From: Lunularia cruciata
Taxonomy: Eukaryota > Streptophyta > Marchantiopsida > Lunulariales > Lunulariaceae
Length of the DNA: 64,000 nucleotides
NCBI GenBank assembly: GCA_948567375.1
Contig: OX419759.1
Coordinates: forward strand, 6,788,744 to 6,852,743
Direction: 5' to 3'
Both the position numbers and the translations under genes were made by a program. Of the stretch, positions 48,852 to 60,680 are shown one piece after another. The number at the start of each line of letters is the position of its first letter. Positions within the stretch are counted from its first letter, which is position 1. The notes under the pieces are model-generated. The model searched no databases. It was not told the DNA's origin and saw only the letters and a program-made list of their open reading frames with translations.

Positions 48852-49640
48852 GTATGGAGTTAATCCTCAGGTGTATGTGATATTCTCTCTTGTGATTCTC
48901 TTTCAATCTAGAAGATGGAAAGGGATATCTGTTGACGAGAACTGTTGTTTCTGTTTTTTGCTGACGAGAACTTTTGTTTCTGTTCTTTGAAGTGGAAATT
49001 CGATTAGTCATTCTAATCTTTAATTTGTCAGATATCACTAATCACATATTCAGCTTTTTCGAGTCTCTTTAGAATAAACACTTTTGATTACATTTAACAA
49101 TACTAGACTTCTCTCCATTTTACAATTTTCTAGTCCCTTTAGAATAAACACTTTTGATCGAGTTTTACCCCGAGTTTGATATTGTGCGGGGAAGCGTGAA
49201 GCGAAGCATAAAGGTGGAGTTCCGACATCAGTTAACTAACCATTTATCATGTAAAGCGTAAGCATACATGTAAAGCGGCTGTTGTTGTGAACGATGATAC
49301 TTGAATCTAGGAATGGAGTAAATAGGATTGGTGAAGAGTTAAGCTGAGAGCCGCCGGCGTCTTTTCCACTGGAGTTTATTCTTGTAAATGTAGCTCACCT
49401 GTTCGATCACATCTCATGGATTCTAATATCTGAGTGTTTAATGTACGATCTTGCAATTAAAATCTCCAAAGGTCCTGTGGCTTTGACCTCTTGCTATGCT
49501 ATGAGCTGGACAGCTTTCAAGCAACCATGCAAGTTGTGCCAAATTGCTGCTAACAAGCTGCATTCAGAGGCTGAACCTCTGATTACATTTGAGTAGCAGT
49601 CTATGATTCAGCGTGCTTGTCTCGCTTAAATGGAACCTTG
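48852..49640. other. Gap where the MenF catalytic middle should be
   Basis: About 790 bp between MenF exons were searched in the forward frames for the chorismate-binding middle (the family phrase H-P-T-P-A-V-C-G and the preceding R-x-x-x-V-Q-H-L). Neither was found. A 28-bp phrase ending agaataaacacttttgat repeats near 49067 and 49137. The core exons are deleted or replaced by unrelated sequence. Confidence 0.6.
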
Positions 49641-50550
49641 TTTCTGTGGTTTTGACAGAGAATTGCATGTGGGACCCGGTGATGGCGCTGAATTTTCTGT
49701 GGGCATACGTTCATCTCTGATTCAACCGGGGGTTTCAAGCAAATTTCAAAACGTGCCTTTTCCTGCTCATTCATATTGCGAACAAATGTCAATTTCCGGT
49801 GTTGCAGGAGATATGGTGAGTAATGTGGGGATTTCCAGCACGAATGAGCAAGAAATTCCGGTATCTGAAAGTCAAAGGAAACAGAACGTCAGCGATCTTT
49901 ACTTGTCTTTCACTACCCAGAACCAAGTCAAGTCACCGGTCGGCCTGCTTGTACTTTTGTGAAGAATTCATGTCACCTTGAAATGTTCATTTTTCAACCT
50001 GAATTGCTTTATTTCATATCCGTTGACTTTGGCAAAGGAAGTCACGGGCCTAGAGATGACAGTTCAACCAAAGGGAGGCTACTGATAGTGGCCAACCGAT
50101 AGGCTCAATCAACTAGGATATTCAGCAAATACTATCACAATTAGTTATCTTGATGTTGTGAATAGAAGACCACGAGAAACTTGTCGAAAGGCTCTTGGTG
50201 CTGTAGAGGAACGACTATTTCATCAATGCCAACAGTGAATTTACTGTGGTCTGAATTAAGGAATGAAAATGAAAATCTGTGGGCATTGGAGAGAGTGCAG
50301 GACCAGGGAAATAAACATTTCATCGCCTTGAGAGAATTCACATAATTTGGAAGACATAATTTTGTGGATAGAATCCTCAAAGAGGATTCATTTCTTAAGC
50401 TTTAGTTCTATCTGACTTCCACTGACCTTCGACATCGGCAGGGGACATGCATTTTTTTTTATGCAGGCGTTGTGATTGTAGAAGATTCTACATCTTCATC
50501 CGAGTGGCGTGAGCTCGAGCTGAAGACAGCCACGTATATCATATTATGGG
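49640..50550 (+). pseudogene. MenF C-terminal exon remnants
   Basis: Near 49655-49730 a frame reads F-D-R-E-L-H-V-G-P, then G-D-G-A-E-F-S-V-G-I-R-S-S-L-I, matching the family pattern F-D-R-G-M-Y-A-G-P-V-G-W-F-G plus E-F-x-V-G-I-R-S-A-L with about five residues missing. At 50467 after atgcag the frame reads V-V-I-V-E-D-S, then S-S-E-W-R-E-L-E-L-K, the very C-terminus of isochorismate synthases. The two pieces are in the right order but their phases do not join cleanly. Confidence 0.7.
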
Positions 50551-50912
50551 TACCTGGTACCTGCCCTCGCCTTTGGTCTGTCAAAAGGATCTTCCGACTT
50601 GGCTGAAATTGTAACGAAATAGGAGCCTAGACTGACAGTAGTATACTGTAGTAAATATACGCTCACATAGTAAGCACTTACTGCCTTTAGAAGCAGTTGT
50701 ATTCTATTTTCCGGAGAGAGAAATATTTTCACTTTCGTACCGTTGGCAAAGATTTGTATTGAAAGACAATAGTAGCCAGCCTCTGTTCTGTAGCAGATTG
50801 TCATGTCTTGATTAGGATAAGACTAATCTTATTGCCAGGATTGCCAGGATACGCCGTATTCTTGATGAGATTAGTTCCCCTTTGGAACCGACTAATATGT
50901 TGCTGATTCCAG

Positions 50913-51858
50913 AGGAAACACTTTGGAGGCTTTGTCCGCTACCATGCCAACCTTCCTGCCACCGACGATAAGATGCTGGCTAGATTGGTACTCACCATCA
51001 TAGATCCTGCAGTTAACAAGGCAGTGTCTGTTCCTTCCGGTCCTGTTCATATCAATATTGGATCCAGGGAACCACTTGCTGGGGTCCAATTGCCATGGAA
51101 CCCTTCCTGCCTGAAAGGCCTGGAGAGGTGGAGTGCCACTGCGGCTCCATATACGCGATACATTGACTGCAAACCCAAGCTTTTGGGGGTTGTTCACCCA
51201 ACTCATGTAGCAGATTTAGAGGACGTTGCAGAATTATTTGAAAGTGCTGTGGAAGGCTTAATCATTGTAGGTGCACTCTCAGCACCTGAAGAAACCTGGG
51301 CAGTTGCACTTCTTGCACAACATCTTGGATGGCCTGTACTTCCAGACATATTGTCTGGTCTTCGGATTGGTAAAGTGCTATGCTCAAACCGGGGTTGGTG
51401 AAAAGAAAGTGAATATCATTCACAACTTCGATCAGATTCTACTTAGCAACAGTGTGGCTCAATCGCTGAGACCGGATGTTGTATTGCAGGTATGTCAGTC
51501 GATATTCCAATAAGAGAATGACCTGTCTTAGGTCTCGTTTCTATTTTCTAGTGCAAATCGCGTGAAACTCAAAGTTAAAACAAAGGACAGACCTCATCTT
51601 TCATCAGTTTCAGCAATCGAGAAGACAACCTGACATAATTAACCAAGCTGACTTATGCACCCCCTCCTGTTATTTAAGATTGACAGCAGGTTGACAAGTA
51701 AGCGACTTGCTCAGTTCCTAGAAGATGTTAGTCCTGAGGTCTACATATATTGTGGAGGAGCATGCATCTCGTCATGATCCTTCTCACATTGTTACCCACC
51801 GCGTACAAAGTTCTGCAGCAGATTTTGCATTTACGATAATGATGCCACTCGTTCCAAG
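50913..51858 (+). pseudogene. MenD module fragment with two frameshifts
   Basis: Exon 50913-51489 reads H-F-G-G-F-V-R-Y, G-P-V-H-I-N, R-E-P-L-A-G-V and W-P-V-L-P-D-I-L-S-G-L-R. It then loses frame by +1 between about 51375 and 51400 and continues I-I-H-N-F-D-Q-I-L-L-S. Exon 51679-51858 reads R-L-T-S-K-R-L-A-Q-F-L, loses frame by +1 at about 51751, and continues R-H-D-P-S-H-I-V-T-H-R-V-Q. The V-G-S-R motif reads I-D-S-R. MenD makes SEPHCHC from isochorismate and 2-oxoglutarate. The fragment covers only the central part, and no intron of workable size explains the frame changes. Confidence 0.85.
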
Positions 51859-51959
51859 GTGCAAACCTCTTTACGCACTCGGCTGCAGATTTTCTCAGAA
51901 GTGGTATGTACATGGCTGGTATATGGAGTCTTTTGCGCGAGATGATGTACCAATTTGAA

Positions 51960-52180
51960 GCAGATTTGTTGTTGTCTCCTGGATAAGGGGAATCAATCCA
52001 TCAAATTGTGCATCAAATTGTGCCGTAAGACAGGTTCTATTCATGTCTTTACACATGTCTTGAACCTGCACATGAAACATCTCGGCCCAGTTCATTGGTC
52101 ACTTCTTATGAAAGTATTAGAAGAAGATTGCTTGATTTGTGTTTGTGGTACACTTGGATTTGAATAGCTTCATGATTGCT
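51960..52180 (+). pseudogene. Probable Ty1/copia RNase H scrap
   Basis: A frame at 52048-52167 reads H-M-K-H-L-G-P-V-H-W-S, then C-V-C-G-T-L-G-F-E, which resembles the copia segment preceding RNase H (normally P-G-x-x-H-W-x-A-V-K-R-I-L-R-Y-L-K-G-T). It begins about 100 bp after the last MenD exon. The assignment is weak because only one motif is visible. Confidence 0.4.
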
Positions 52181-53768
52181 TTAATAATTGCTCTTTGTAT
52201 GGGTCTTTGTATCTTCCAATTCTCCATCTATTACTTACCTTTTCTCCTTGAATGATGCCTTGAAGGGTTGAGCTTACCCTTAGGACAAGTCCATTGGGTG
52301 TCTATTGTCATCACATCTGCAAAGGATTTTACTACATGCTCAAGCACTTTTTGCAAGTGAGCATCTATCTATGCCAACACATTCCCCTTTAATGATTCTA
52401 ACCCAGGGTACTGCTCATCTAATTTCAAAATCATTGCTAGGTCACTCAAATTCTAATTCCACAATAAGAAATCAAGTTTCTTGCTGCAGATGAACTCCTC
52501 CCCACAATGGATGCCCGACTTACTTACTTTGGTGGATTTTAGAATCACTTCACGGAGCATTCTATGTCTCTTTTGGTTGGAGAACCATCATGCTCACTCA
52601 TGCTTACTCATGATTTTTTTATAGAAAGACAATATCTGCCCAAATACTCACTTGCACAATCTTTCAAGCTCTCAACTCTCAACTCTTGTTTCTTGTCAAC
52701 TACATTTATCATTTATGGACACTCTACATACAAATTCACAAATTTTTTGAGTTGAAAGAAGTTGTGTAAGCAAGAGCTTTGAATTTATAGCTAAGGGCAA
52801 ACTATTTTGAAATTTGGTGTGTGTATCCTTAGTGAACCATCACTATTCATGCATGCAAGCATTTCTGCCAAGTCAAATGCTCATTAATTTTTATTCTTTG
52901 TCTAGGTGGTGGCATTTGAATTCTCCAAGATTGATTGACTATCAATGTAGGATAATTTGAGTTTACACTTAGGTATTATGTAAATTAAATAATCTTCTTA
53001 TAAAAATATATTTAAAATAAGAATAAAATTTCATATTTCACTTTTATTTAAATAAAAAAATGCAACATTTTAATATTTCCTTATATACATATCTATCATT
53101 TATCAATACAAGAATAGATTCATAAGCTGGAAAAATATAAATTTTTTACTTTATTTAAAAATGAGATAAATAATTTTAATTCCATATTATATCATTATTC
53201 TAACTTTTTTAACAAAGTAAATACACATTATTGCATATGTGGCGAGGTAATAATAATTGAGAAAGTTTTCTAATTGGTTCTAAAGTATGATGATGATCAT
53301 CCAAATTAATTTCTAAATCAAGTTCCCCAATATCCATATGATAAATTATACTGTAAAAGATTGTAGAAATCTAATATCAATTCTTTTTTATTTAAAGTAA
53401 ATCATTTACTACAGATGTTTCAAGTGATCTATAGTTAAGCAAAGGTGAAATATAAAATGGAATAAATTGTCTTAACAAATTTAAGATCATCAAAGTATTG
53501 TATTTATGTATTGAAATTGAACATTTCACAATGCATTCTAAAGTAGGCCGTATCAAAAAAAGTTCAGAAGAAAAATTTAACACTAATCACATCACAAAAT
53601 TTCTATAAGTCAGAGTTACCTATTTTAGTTTCTAGTTTTGGTAATTTAATATAATAATTAATTTCATCCAAATAATTTTATTTTATTATAAATAAATATT
53701 TAATATGAGGAACTCTATTTCAGATGAACGCAACCAACAGTCCTCAAACAGTTGACACCAACAACAAT

Positions 53769-53917
53769 AAGATGAATTTTGCATCAGTTCCTGATTACTT
53801 GTTAATGAAAACTTGTATGTTAAAAAGAATGTATTAAGATGACATCAATACGATTCATTTTGCATCAGTTCATGATTACTTGTTAGTTAAAACTTGTATG
53901 TTAAAAAGAACGTATTA
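53769..53917. repeat. 81-bp tandem duplication
   Basis: attttgcatcagttc and the following 60 bases start at 53774 and again at 53855. The units differ at a few positions. Confidence 0.8.
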
Positions 53918-54141
53918 AGAGCAATAAAAACGTTTTGAAAGGCATGCAAACTTTTTAAAAAAATTAGCTTTTGCACTAACTTAAAAAGAAAGTGTCCATA
54001 GAGTTATGAGTGTTGAAATTTAAGCACTAAAATAATATTAAAAATTTATTAAAAATTTAATTAAATAATTGGTAAAAATGAAATATTATATTAAATTACC
54101 AAAACTAGACGATAACATATAAAATAATAGAGAGTCCACAT

Positions 54142-54300
54142 AGACTCAAGATTAAAAATTAAAAGTTAAAGATTATCACAATAATAATTAAAAAATTTTA
54201 CTAAGTGATATGCAAGGATCTTTATTAGACTCAAGAGTTAAAAATTATCACAATAATAATTAAAAAATTCTACTAAGTGATATACAAGGATCGTTAATAT
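54142..54300. repeat. Tandem duplication of about 80 bp
   Basis: gactcaagattaaaaatt at 54142 and gactcaagagttaaaaatt at 54229 each lead through ttatcacaataataattaaa to caaggatc. A short insertion distinguishes the first unit. Confidence 0.8.
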
Positions 54301-54717
54301 ACAATGGTCTGTTTACTAATGCTCAAACCAAGAAATTAAGTACATGAGAAAGCAAAGAGAGAAGCAAATACAATTTTAACAATCCATTTGTATATCTAAT
54401 GAGAAAGAGAGATAATAAACCATAAAACAATGACTTACTCCTCCAATAGATTTGATTGGTTGTTATTCTATCCTTGTTGCTCCTCTAGTAATTTGTTCTC
54501 CTTGCATGAAAAAATATCCACATACCCTTCATCTTTTTGGTTTTAAACTTTCAAAACTAATACTTGGATTGCTTCAAATACCTTTTCTTGATTCTTGGTA
54601 AAATGAGTAGAATGGTATGTATCTTTTGCCGGAGGCATTGGGCAAACTGTAAACATGACTCCTCATTGTGCAAACCACCACTCTTGATTTGGAAAGGTTG
54701 TTCTTGAAATTTGTTGG

Positions 54718-55049
54718 CGGCATATTCAAAGTGGTATAAGATGCTTGCCATGTGTTGAGACGGGAAAGAAATGCAATAGGATAAATTAATCCGGTTGAGT
54801 TTTAAGTATGGGGTGCAGTGCTATAGGGCAGAATCTCAATCTTGTTCGGAGCACTTCTTGTCCAAGTCCTTCTCTCCCAAACCATTCATATTCAAATTGG
54901 TCTAATATACTTACCAGGTGTTGAGACGGGAAAGAAATGCAACAGGATAAACTCATCCCGTTGAGTTTTGATTACGGGGCGAAGTGCTATGGGGTCGAAT
55001 GTCACCTTGTTTGCACCCATTGGTCCCTAGTTCGTTTTATGCATTATTC
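54718..55049. repeat. 166-bp tandem duplication
   Basis: gtgttgagacgggaaagaaa occurs at 54752 and 54918. The units share the following gttgagtttt and gtgctatrgggt phrases. Diverged by roughly one base in six by eye. Confidence 0.75.
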
Positions 55050-58000
55050 CTTTAGCTGTTCCTCCTACTCGATTTCTGTCATTCAAGTTGCTAGCTCGTG
55101 AGTCACAATCTATCCGATTTGCATTATCTATCGGATTTCCTACCAAAAGGGTAGAATAGACTAGTACTTACACAAAAAGGTGAGCACCACAATATACAAA
55201 AACCCGTTGTAGAGGAAATGGATTCAGCAACAATAGTGACATGATAACAATTCTCCTTCTACAAGATAATTGGCATAATGATAGTTTTACGATGAAAAAT
55301 GACAGAACTACTCCGAGCTCTAATTTAAAGACACCATGATGACATAAACATAGGAATTCTGTCATATCAATCTTGGTACAGCATAGCTATAGCGGATTAG
55401 ACCAGGCCTAAGCCGACACAGGCAGGGTGTGGATCAATTTTCCTTCTCAGAAGATTCTACACTCGATGGTTATGGTAGCTCTATCGGATCCAAAAGCATC
55501 GACGAGTGATAAGTGAATCTCGGCATCATACGAAGAAATTGAAGAGAAAGGACTCTGCTGCGGTGGAACCTCACCAAGAAAGTGGAATATGCAATGTCAG
55601 AATTAAGTTTCCACCTTTGTATATCACGGATTCCACAGGCACGCTCACGTTAAAATGCATCGTTTAGGGTCAAGTATATTTCTGCATCATTTGGAAACGG
55701 ACGCCATGCGGATGAAAATATGCCGTCTGAAGGTTTGTCCACCAGACAAACACATGAATGGGTTAACAAGTAACTTCTTGTTCTTGTCGACGCCTTCTGC
55801 CGAGCTGACTTGTATCCCTGACGAACTTCTGGCGTCTAGCCACTGAACCATCTGGAATAGCTCCGGACGTGTGCGACGTCTCCATTGACATGTTTACGCG
55901 AAAACCTTCAATTTCAAGCAAATGTTGGGCCTGTGACCAGCTCACAAGACCAGACCAGAGGAACAAAGCAGAGGATGGATCTAGAGAAACGAACTGCCAG
56001 CGCACACTGAATTATGGAAAAGAGAAGCCAAATCTGATACATTTATATCTCGAGAACAGAAAGAAACTCATCGTTATGCTTCCTCCTCTAGGTTGATCGA
56101 TACTGGAAGAACTAAAATCCACTCACAATTACTTGAATTACTTGAACCATGGAAGTCAACGGGCCCAACGAACGCGTCAATCACACCCCTCGATTCAGAC
56201 TTGGGACAAAATTAATTTCGTATTGCAATCTTGCTTAACCAACATCGTATATTTGTGAACGTTACTATGCGTGACAGGTGTTACTTGGAACGCGTCCTTG
56301 AGAGTAATAACCGAAGCCCTTGCGAGGAAGTTGAAGCAGGACTATATTCCTCAGTATGCGATCTTGATCACAATGGACGAGAGTCTTTTGAGCAGGATAG
56401 AACAAGAGTGGTAGACGGCAAGAAAGTTGGAGATCTTTCCTTCACTCGTTGAAATGACACATAAAACCCGAAGCTTGCATGAGCTATCATTTATGGGAGG
56501 TGATTGGAGATTGATGAATCGGATCATGATGAACAAAGACCTGGTGGGATAAGACGAACATACAGGGGTTCCTTATCAGACTAGGTAATCCACTCAAGCG
56601 AAACTATCGAGGACATGATCTCAATCCAAGGTTCATATAATCTGGCTTAAATGGTCGATCGGATAGGGAGAGAAATACGGATGAGTAGCTAAATCTGATG
56701 TACACAGAATTCCACGATATCGAGAACGGAGGATCGTGACGATTACACAGCGGTGAATGATCAGGACAGCCGAAAATCAAATCCAAGTTTCTTTCGGTCA
56801 AATAACCTTGGAATACAATGGCTTACTGACTGCATAATAGAAGTGCTGAGGAGGTTGTGGGGGCAGTGCAATTCGGGAAGACTCGACGAATGAATATGTG
56901 TTTACATAAATATATCAACGCCACGCTGTCAGTCAGCATCAAGCTTCTGAAAGACGAAGCTTCACGGTTTCTCGGCTTGCGGTTCCATCCCTCTTGTTCA
57001 TTGGGAGCAAAAAGAAGCCTTCCAGAATCTCCTGTTTCCCAGTTTCTATTCAAATCGCGTCGTGTATTGTAGTCTTCTGCTCCAGATGATCTCCATCGGG
57101 TGCTGTTCTCATCTCCTGCTGTGAGTATCATAGTGACCATCATCCTGTGTTGGGTTACCATGGTGACCGACCATCTGCATAACGTTACAGGCTCCACCCC
57201 AGTTCACCCAATACAGTGCTGCTCCCAGCTTCTATGCTGGATACAGTACTGAGCATCGACACAATGTAACACGTTCCACCCCAAGCCATATGTTCCCTCT
57301 GTCAGCTTATGAACATATATTACTTCAAAGTCTGGACTAGACAAGACCAGAGCATGCCAGCGTCTAAACTTCTGATCAATACAACTTAATGTAAACCGTT
57401 TCCTTCTTTTGGTCTTCAACGACGAGATGTTTAACAGTCCCCGTCGTTTTTAATGATTTATAGAGTATTTCTTTCAACCTCTCCAAGTGAGATAGAGTTT
57501 CTCCAGCCAACTGGCAATGGCTTTCTTGAATAGACTGGGGCATGGCCTTCTTTCACAATCACATCTATTACCCAATCGGCTTATTCTTTATGGTCACTAC
57601 GTCTTGGACTTTGCTCGTTTGAAGGTGGTGACATTAATTCTTACGATCGACCACGAGAATCATACAACCGCAGGACCTGTTTTAGTCCCAAACTATATAT
57701 CTATCCCTAAAAATTTCTCGACATGCTAGTCGGCCTCACAGTTCACCCCGACCCAACCCTCTGAAAGATGCCTAACGGGCACTAGTCCGAATATACTTGG
57801 TGTGAAGTACCAAGAAAGACTCACGTGGAAGCGTAATCCCTGTGTGTAATCCAGGATTTTAGAATTTTGCGGGTATTATTGCTAGTGTTACGGTGTAGCA
57901 CGAAGAAAGAGATACTAATATGAAATGATCGCTCAGCAGCTGTGAAGGGCCGGAACAAGGATTTCATCAACGTCGATCCACAAATTCTTTTCTAGAACTT

Positions 58001-58589
58001 TGGTTTATGCCATTCTTTCACCTAGTAATGATGACTCTCGAACTCACCAGAGTAACTGCCTTTTTATGTCATTTGCGCCACACTGAGGGCAAATGGAATT
58101 CGCGTCAAGCAGAGGCCTTCGTGTGGAAGTTTCACGGGAATAAAAAATCTTGTCAAGATGGTATTTCCAGATATAAACGGCGCAGCAACATACTTAGTGG
58201 CATTTCAATTCACGCTTTGGTGTGTGCGAACTAACTTAACCTGACTATGCAAACACAATAACGCATAGCATTTTAGTTGTATGTCGCGCATGTGTGTCAG
58301 CGATGTACCTTACAATGACCATACAACCTCATAATCCATCGGGGAAACACGAAAGTAAGATCATAGCACACAAGGGAAAGAGTAAGATTCGTCATTTAAG
58401 GTTCGTCAACTAGTGTATTGTAAGCTAGTGTCATTTCATGTTACATTATCCGCGTGGTAGGAGCACTCCAGCGACAAGTAAAACAACCAGGCCTTTAGTT
58501 GCTCCTGATGGCCAGGGAGATTTCCACAGAAAGGAAGCAGGTGTTTATTAGTCGGGAAACGTTTTAAAATACGGGAACATTTGGAAGAC

Positions 58590-59320
58590 TATGCTTGACG
58601 ATGTTCCATCTAAAACTAGAAGGGGTTTTTTTCGACTGATGGTTGATACAAGCTACGCCTGAACACCTGGGAGAAGTTGAGTGTAATCAACGTTTTCGAT
58701 GTCAAATCTTCCGCACTGAAGTTGTAGAAGATAGAAATCGGAGGATGATGACAATGTTCAGATAAGGCATGAAGCGCAGTGACTGACTCATGACATATTC
58801 TTGATGGATGAATTTAATGGACAACAGGATTTAGATGTTCCGTGTTTCGAACGACTCTACGTGTTATAATGACCATATTTTACAGCGGAGTTGAACGTTT
58901 ATTCTCTACTTTACACTGACTGTCTTCAGAACAATCCCTCTTGTTTCCTACATCCCCTACCCCAAAATGCCCACACGCCACTTCTTCAAGGGGCATTGTC
59001 GAGGTTTTGTGCGTGGCAAATGCGGGGATACTATTCCTTCTTTACCTGCCACAATGTACGGTTATCCACCAGCGGAACAGTTGATGGGCGAATCTACCCA
59101 GATATTATTATACAGCGAAGGAACACAAAGTGCAAAGAAACCCCGAACCCAACCTGATGCTAATCATAGAGGAAGATCCGGAAAGCTATGCCTGGACCAT
59201 GTTCGGTCAACAACTAGAAGGGCTTTTGGTTTGTACTTAAAGTTGATAGAAGCCACTCGTAAACACGGGGAAAAGTTTGATTGTGATCAAAATTTTCGAT
59301 GTCAAATAGTCAAATACTGA
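58590..59320. repeat. Two diverged copies of a 130-bp segment, 595 bp apart
   Basis: 58608-58735 and 59203-59320 share the phrases aactagaaggg, agttgat or ggttgat, ttttcgatgtcaaat. The spacing and divergence suggest an old segmental duplication or a dispersed noncoding repeat. Confidence 0.6.
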
Positions 59321-59765
59321 TCCATGCGCGAAAGTCTTAATGGAAGAATCAACCCAGATATTACACGAAGAAACGCAGAAGGAAAAGAAAGCGAAAACTG
59401 GACGCAACTGACGCTAATTAAAGTAGAAATCGAAAAGCAGGTCATCATATATAATAAGCAAAAAAGGAATACAAAGTAGTAAGAAATGTCAAGGAAAACT
59501 AAAAGCGTAACTGATGGTACCAGTGTAGTGTTAAGAGCAATCTGGAAGATTTCCTTGCATTTTTATTCCTCGGGTTGTGGGATGGTATTGTTGGTTTTGT
59601 ATTACTCAAATTGCCGCGAAGCAGCCTGCTGTTAAGAGCAACGTCCTCGTTATAACATACGTTATATATAGTTGTCGGATTTATCCGTAGAGTGACAATC
59701 TCCAGAGAATAATGTAGGCTCCTGAATTCAATGTAAACGTATGACCGCCGATATATATGAAATTG

Positions 59766-60680
59766 GTCAGCTCAGGATGGTTACGGGGAGACCATGTAAT
59801 ATGGAAGGTTCTACACCTTTGCCTCTCGTATTTTGAGATTTTTCGGTCTCCACTTCGATCTGAAGATTCTCTCTCGCATCGTTCCTCCTGCATAAAGAAA
59901 AGGATAAGTTCTCTTCTAGTTGTTAGATTGAGAGAACCTGTACTCGACTAAACCGCTAACGTTAAACGGATTTAGGAATATTTTAATTACAATTGCTATC
60001 TGGACCTAGAGGATTTATGTGAATCAAACGAGATATTCACGCTATAGCATCTGTGCTACTCCACCTACCTGCTACGCATTTGTGAGTACTGTAGTTACAA
60101 GCGCTACCTGGACGTGGTGCGGAGGTTCTATTTTTCGCATCACATGCATGGAGAAGCCTTAGGGAGAAGGTTTAAAGGATCCTTACAGACTTAAAAAAGA
60201 TGAGACCCCGTCAAGCTACAAGGAGAAACTTTACTAAGGAGTATGAGGCAAAGAGCAATAGGATATACATCACTGGAGCATCCGTACAACTCCAACTACC
60301 TGCTACCTGCTACGCGTTTATGAATACTGTAGCGCTTGTAACGACAAGCGCTGCCTGAACCTGGAGTGGAGGTTCTATGTTTTGCATGACATGCAAGGAG
60401 GAGCCTTAGAGGAAAAAGGTTTGAAAGGGACTCGTACAGGTTAACAAGAAAGATATCAATACCCCGTCAAGCCATAAAAGATAAAACTAAAGAAATAAAT
60501 GAGACGAATGTTCGATGGTATCCCATATAAAGATAAACTATGAAGTAAAATGAGCTTAAATTACAATAATACCAGAAGGAGAAAACTATCTTACTGTATG
60601 TAGTATATCACAATTTTATAAATCAAACGGGATGTGAGGTGAGGATGGTTTCGCGGAGACCATGTAATATGGAAGGTTGT
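59766..60680. repeat. 45-bp repeat at both ends of a 0.9-kb interval
   Basis: gagaccatgtaatatggaag with flanking ggatggtt occurs near 59775-59810 and near 60643-60680. The interval between them includes the 60.05 and 60.28 kb duplication, so the arrangement may be a repeat-bounded unit. Confidence 0.6.
60040..60490. repeat. Diverged direct duplication of about 200 bp
   Basis: 60048-60238 and 60278-60490 share acctgctacgc, gaggttctat, catgcatggagaagcctta or a variant, and ccccgtcaagc. Noncoding. Confidence 0.65.

Larger units (their letters stand above)
52181..55050. other. AT-rich intergenic DNA with local duplications
   Basis: No gene recognised. MenC and MenH motifs expected downstream of MenD were not found. 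The region includes three direct duplications described separately. Confidence 0.4.
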
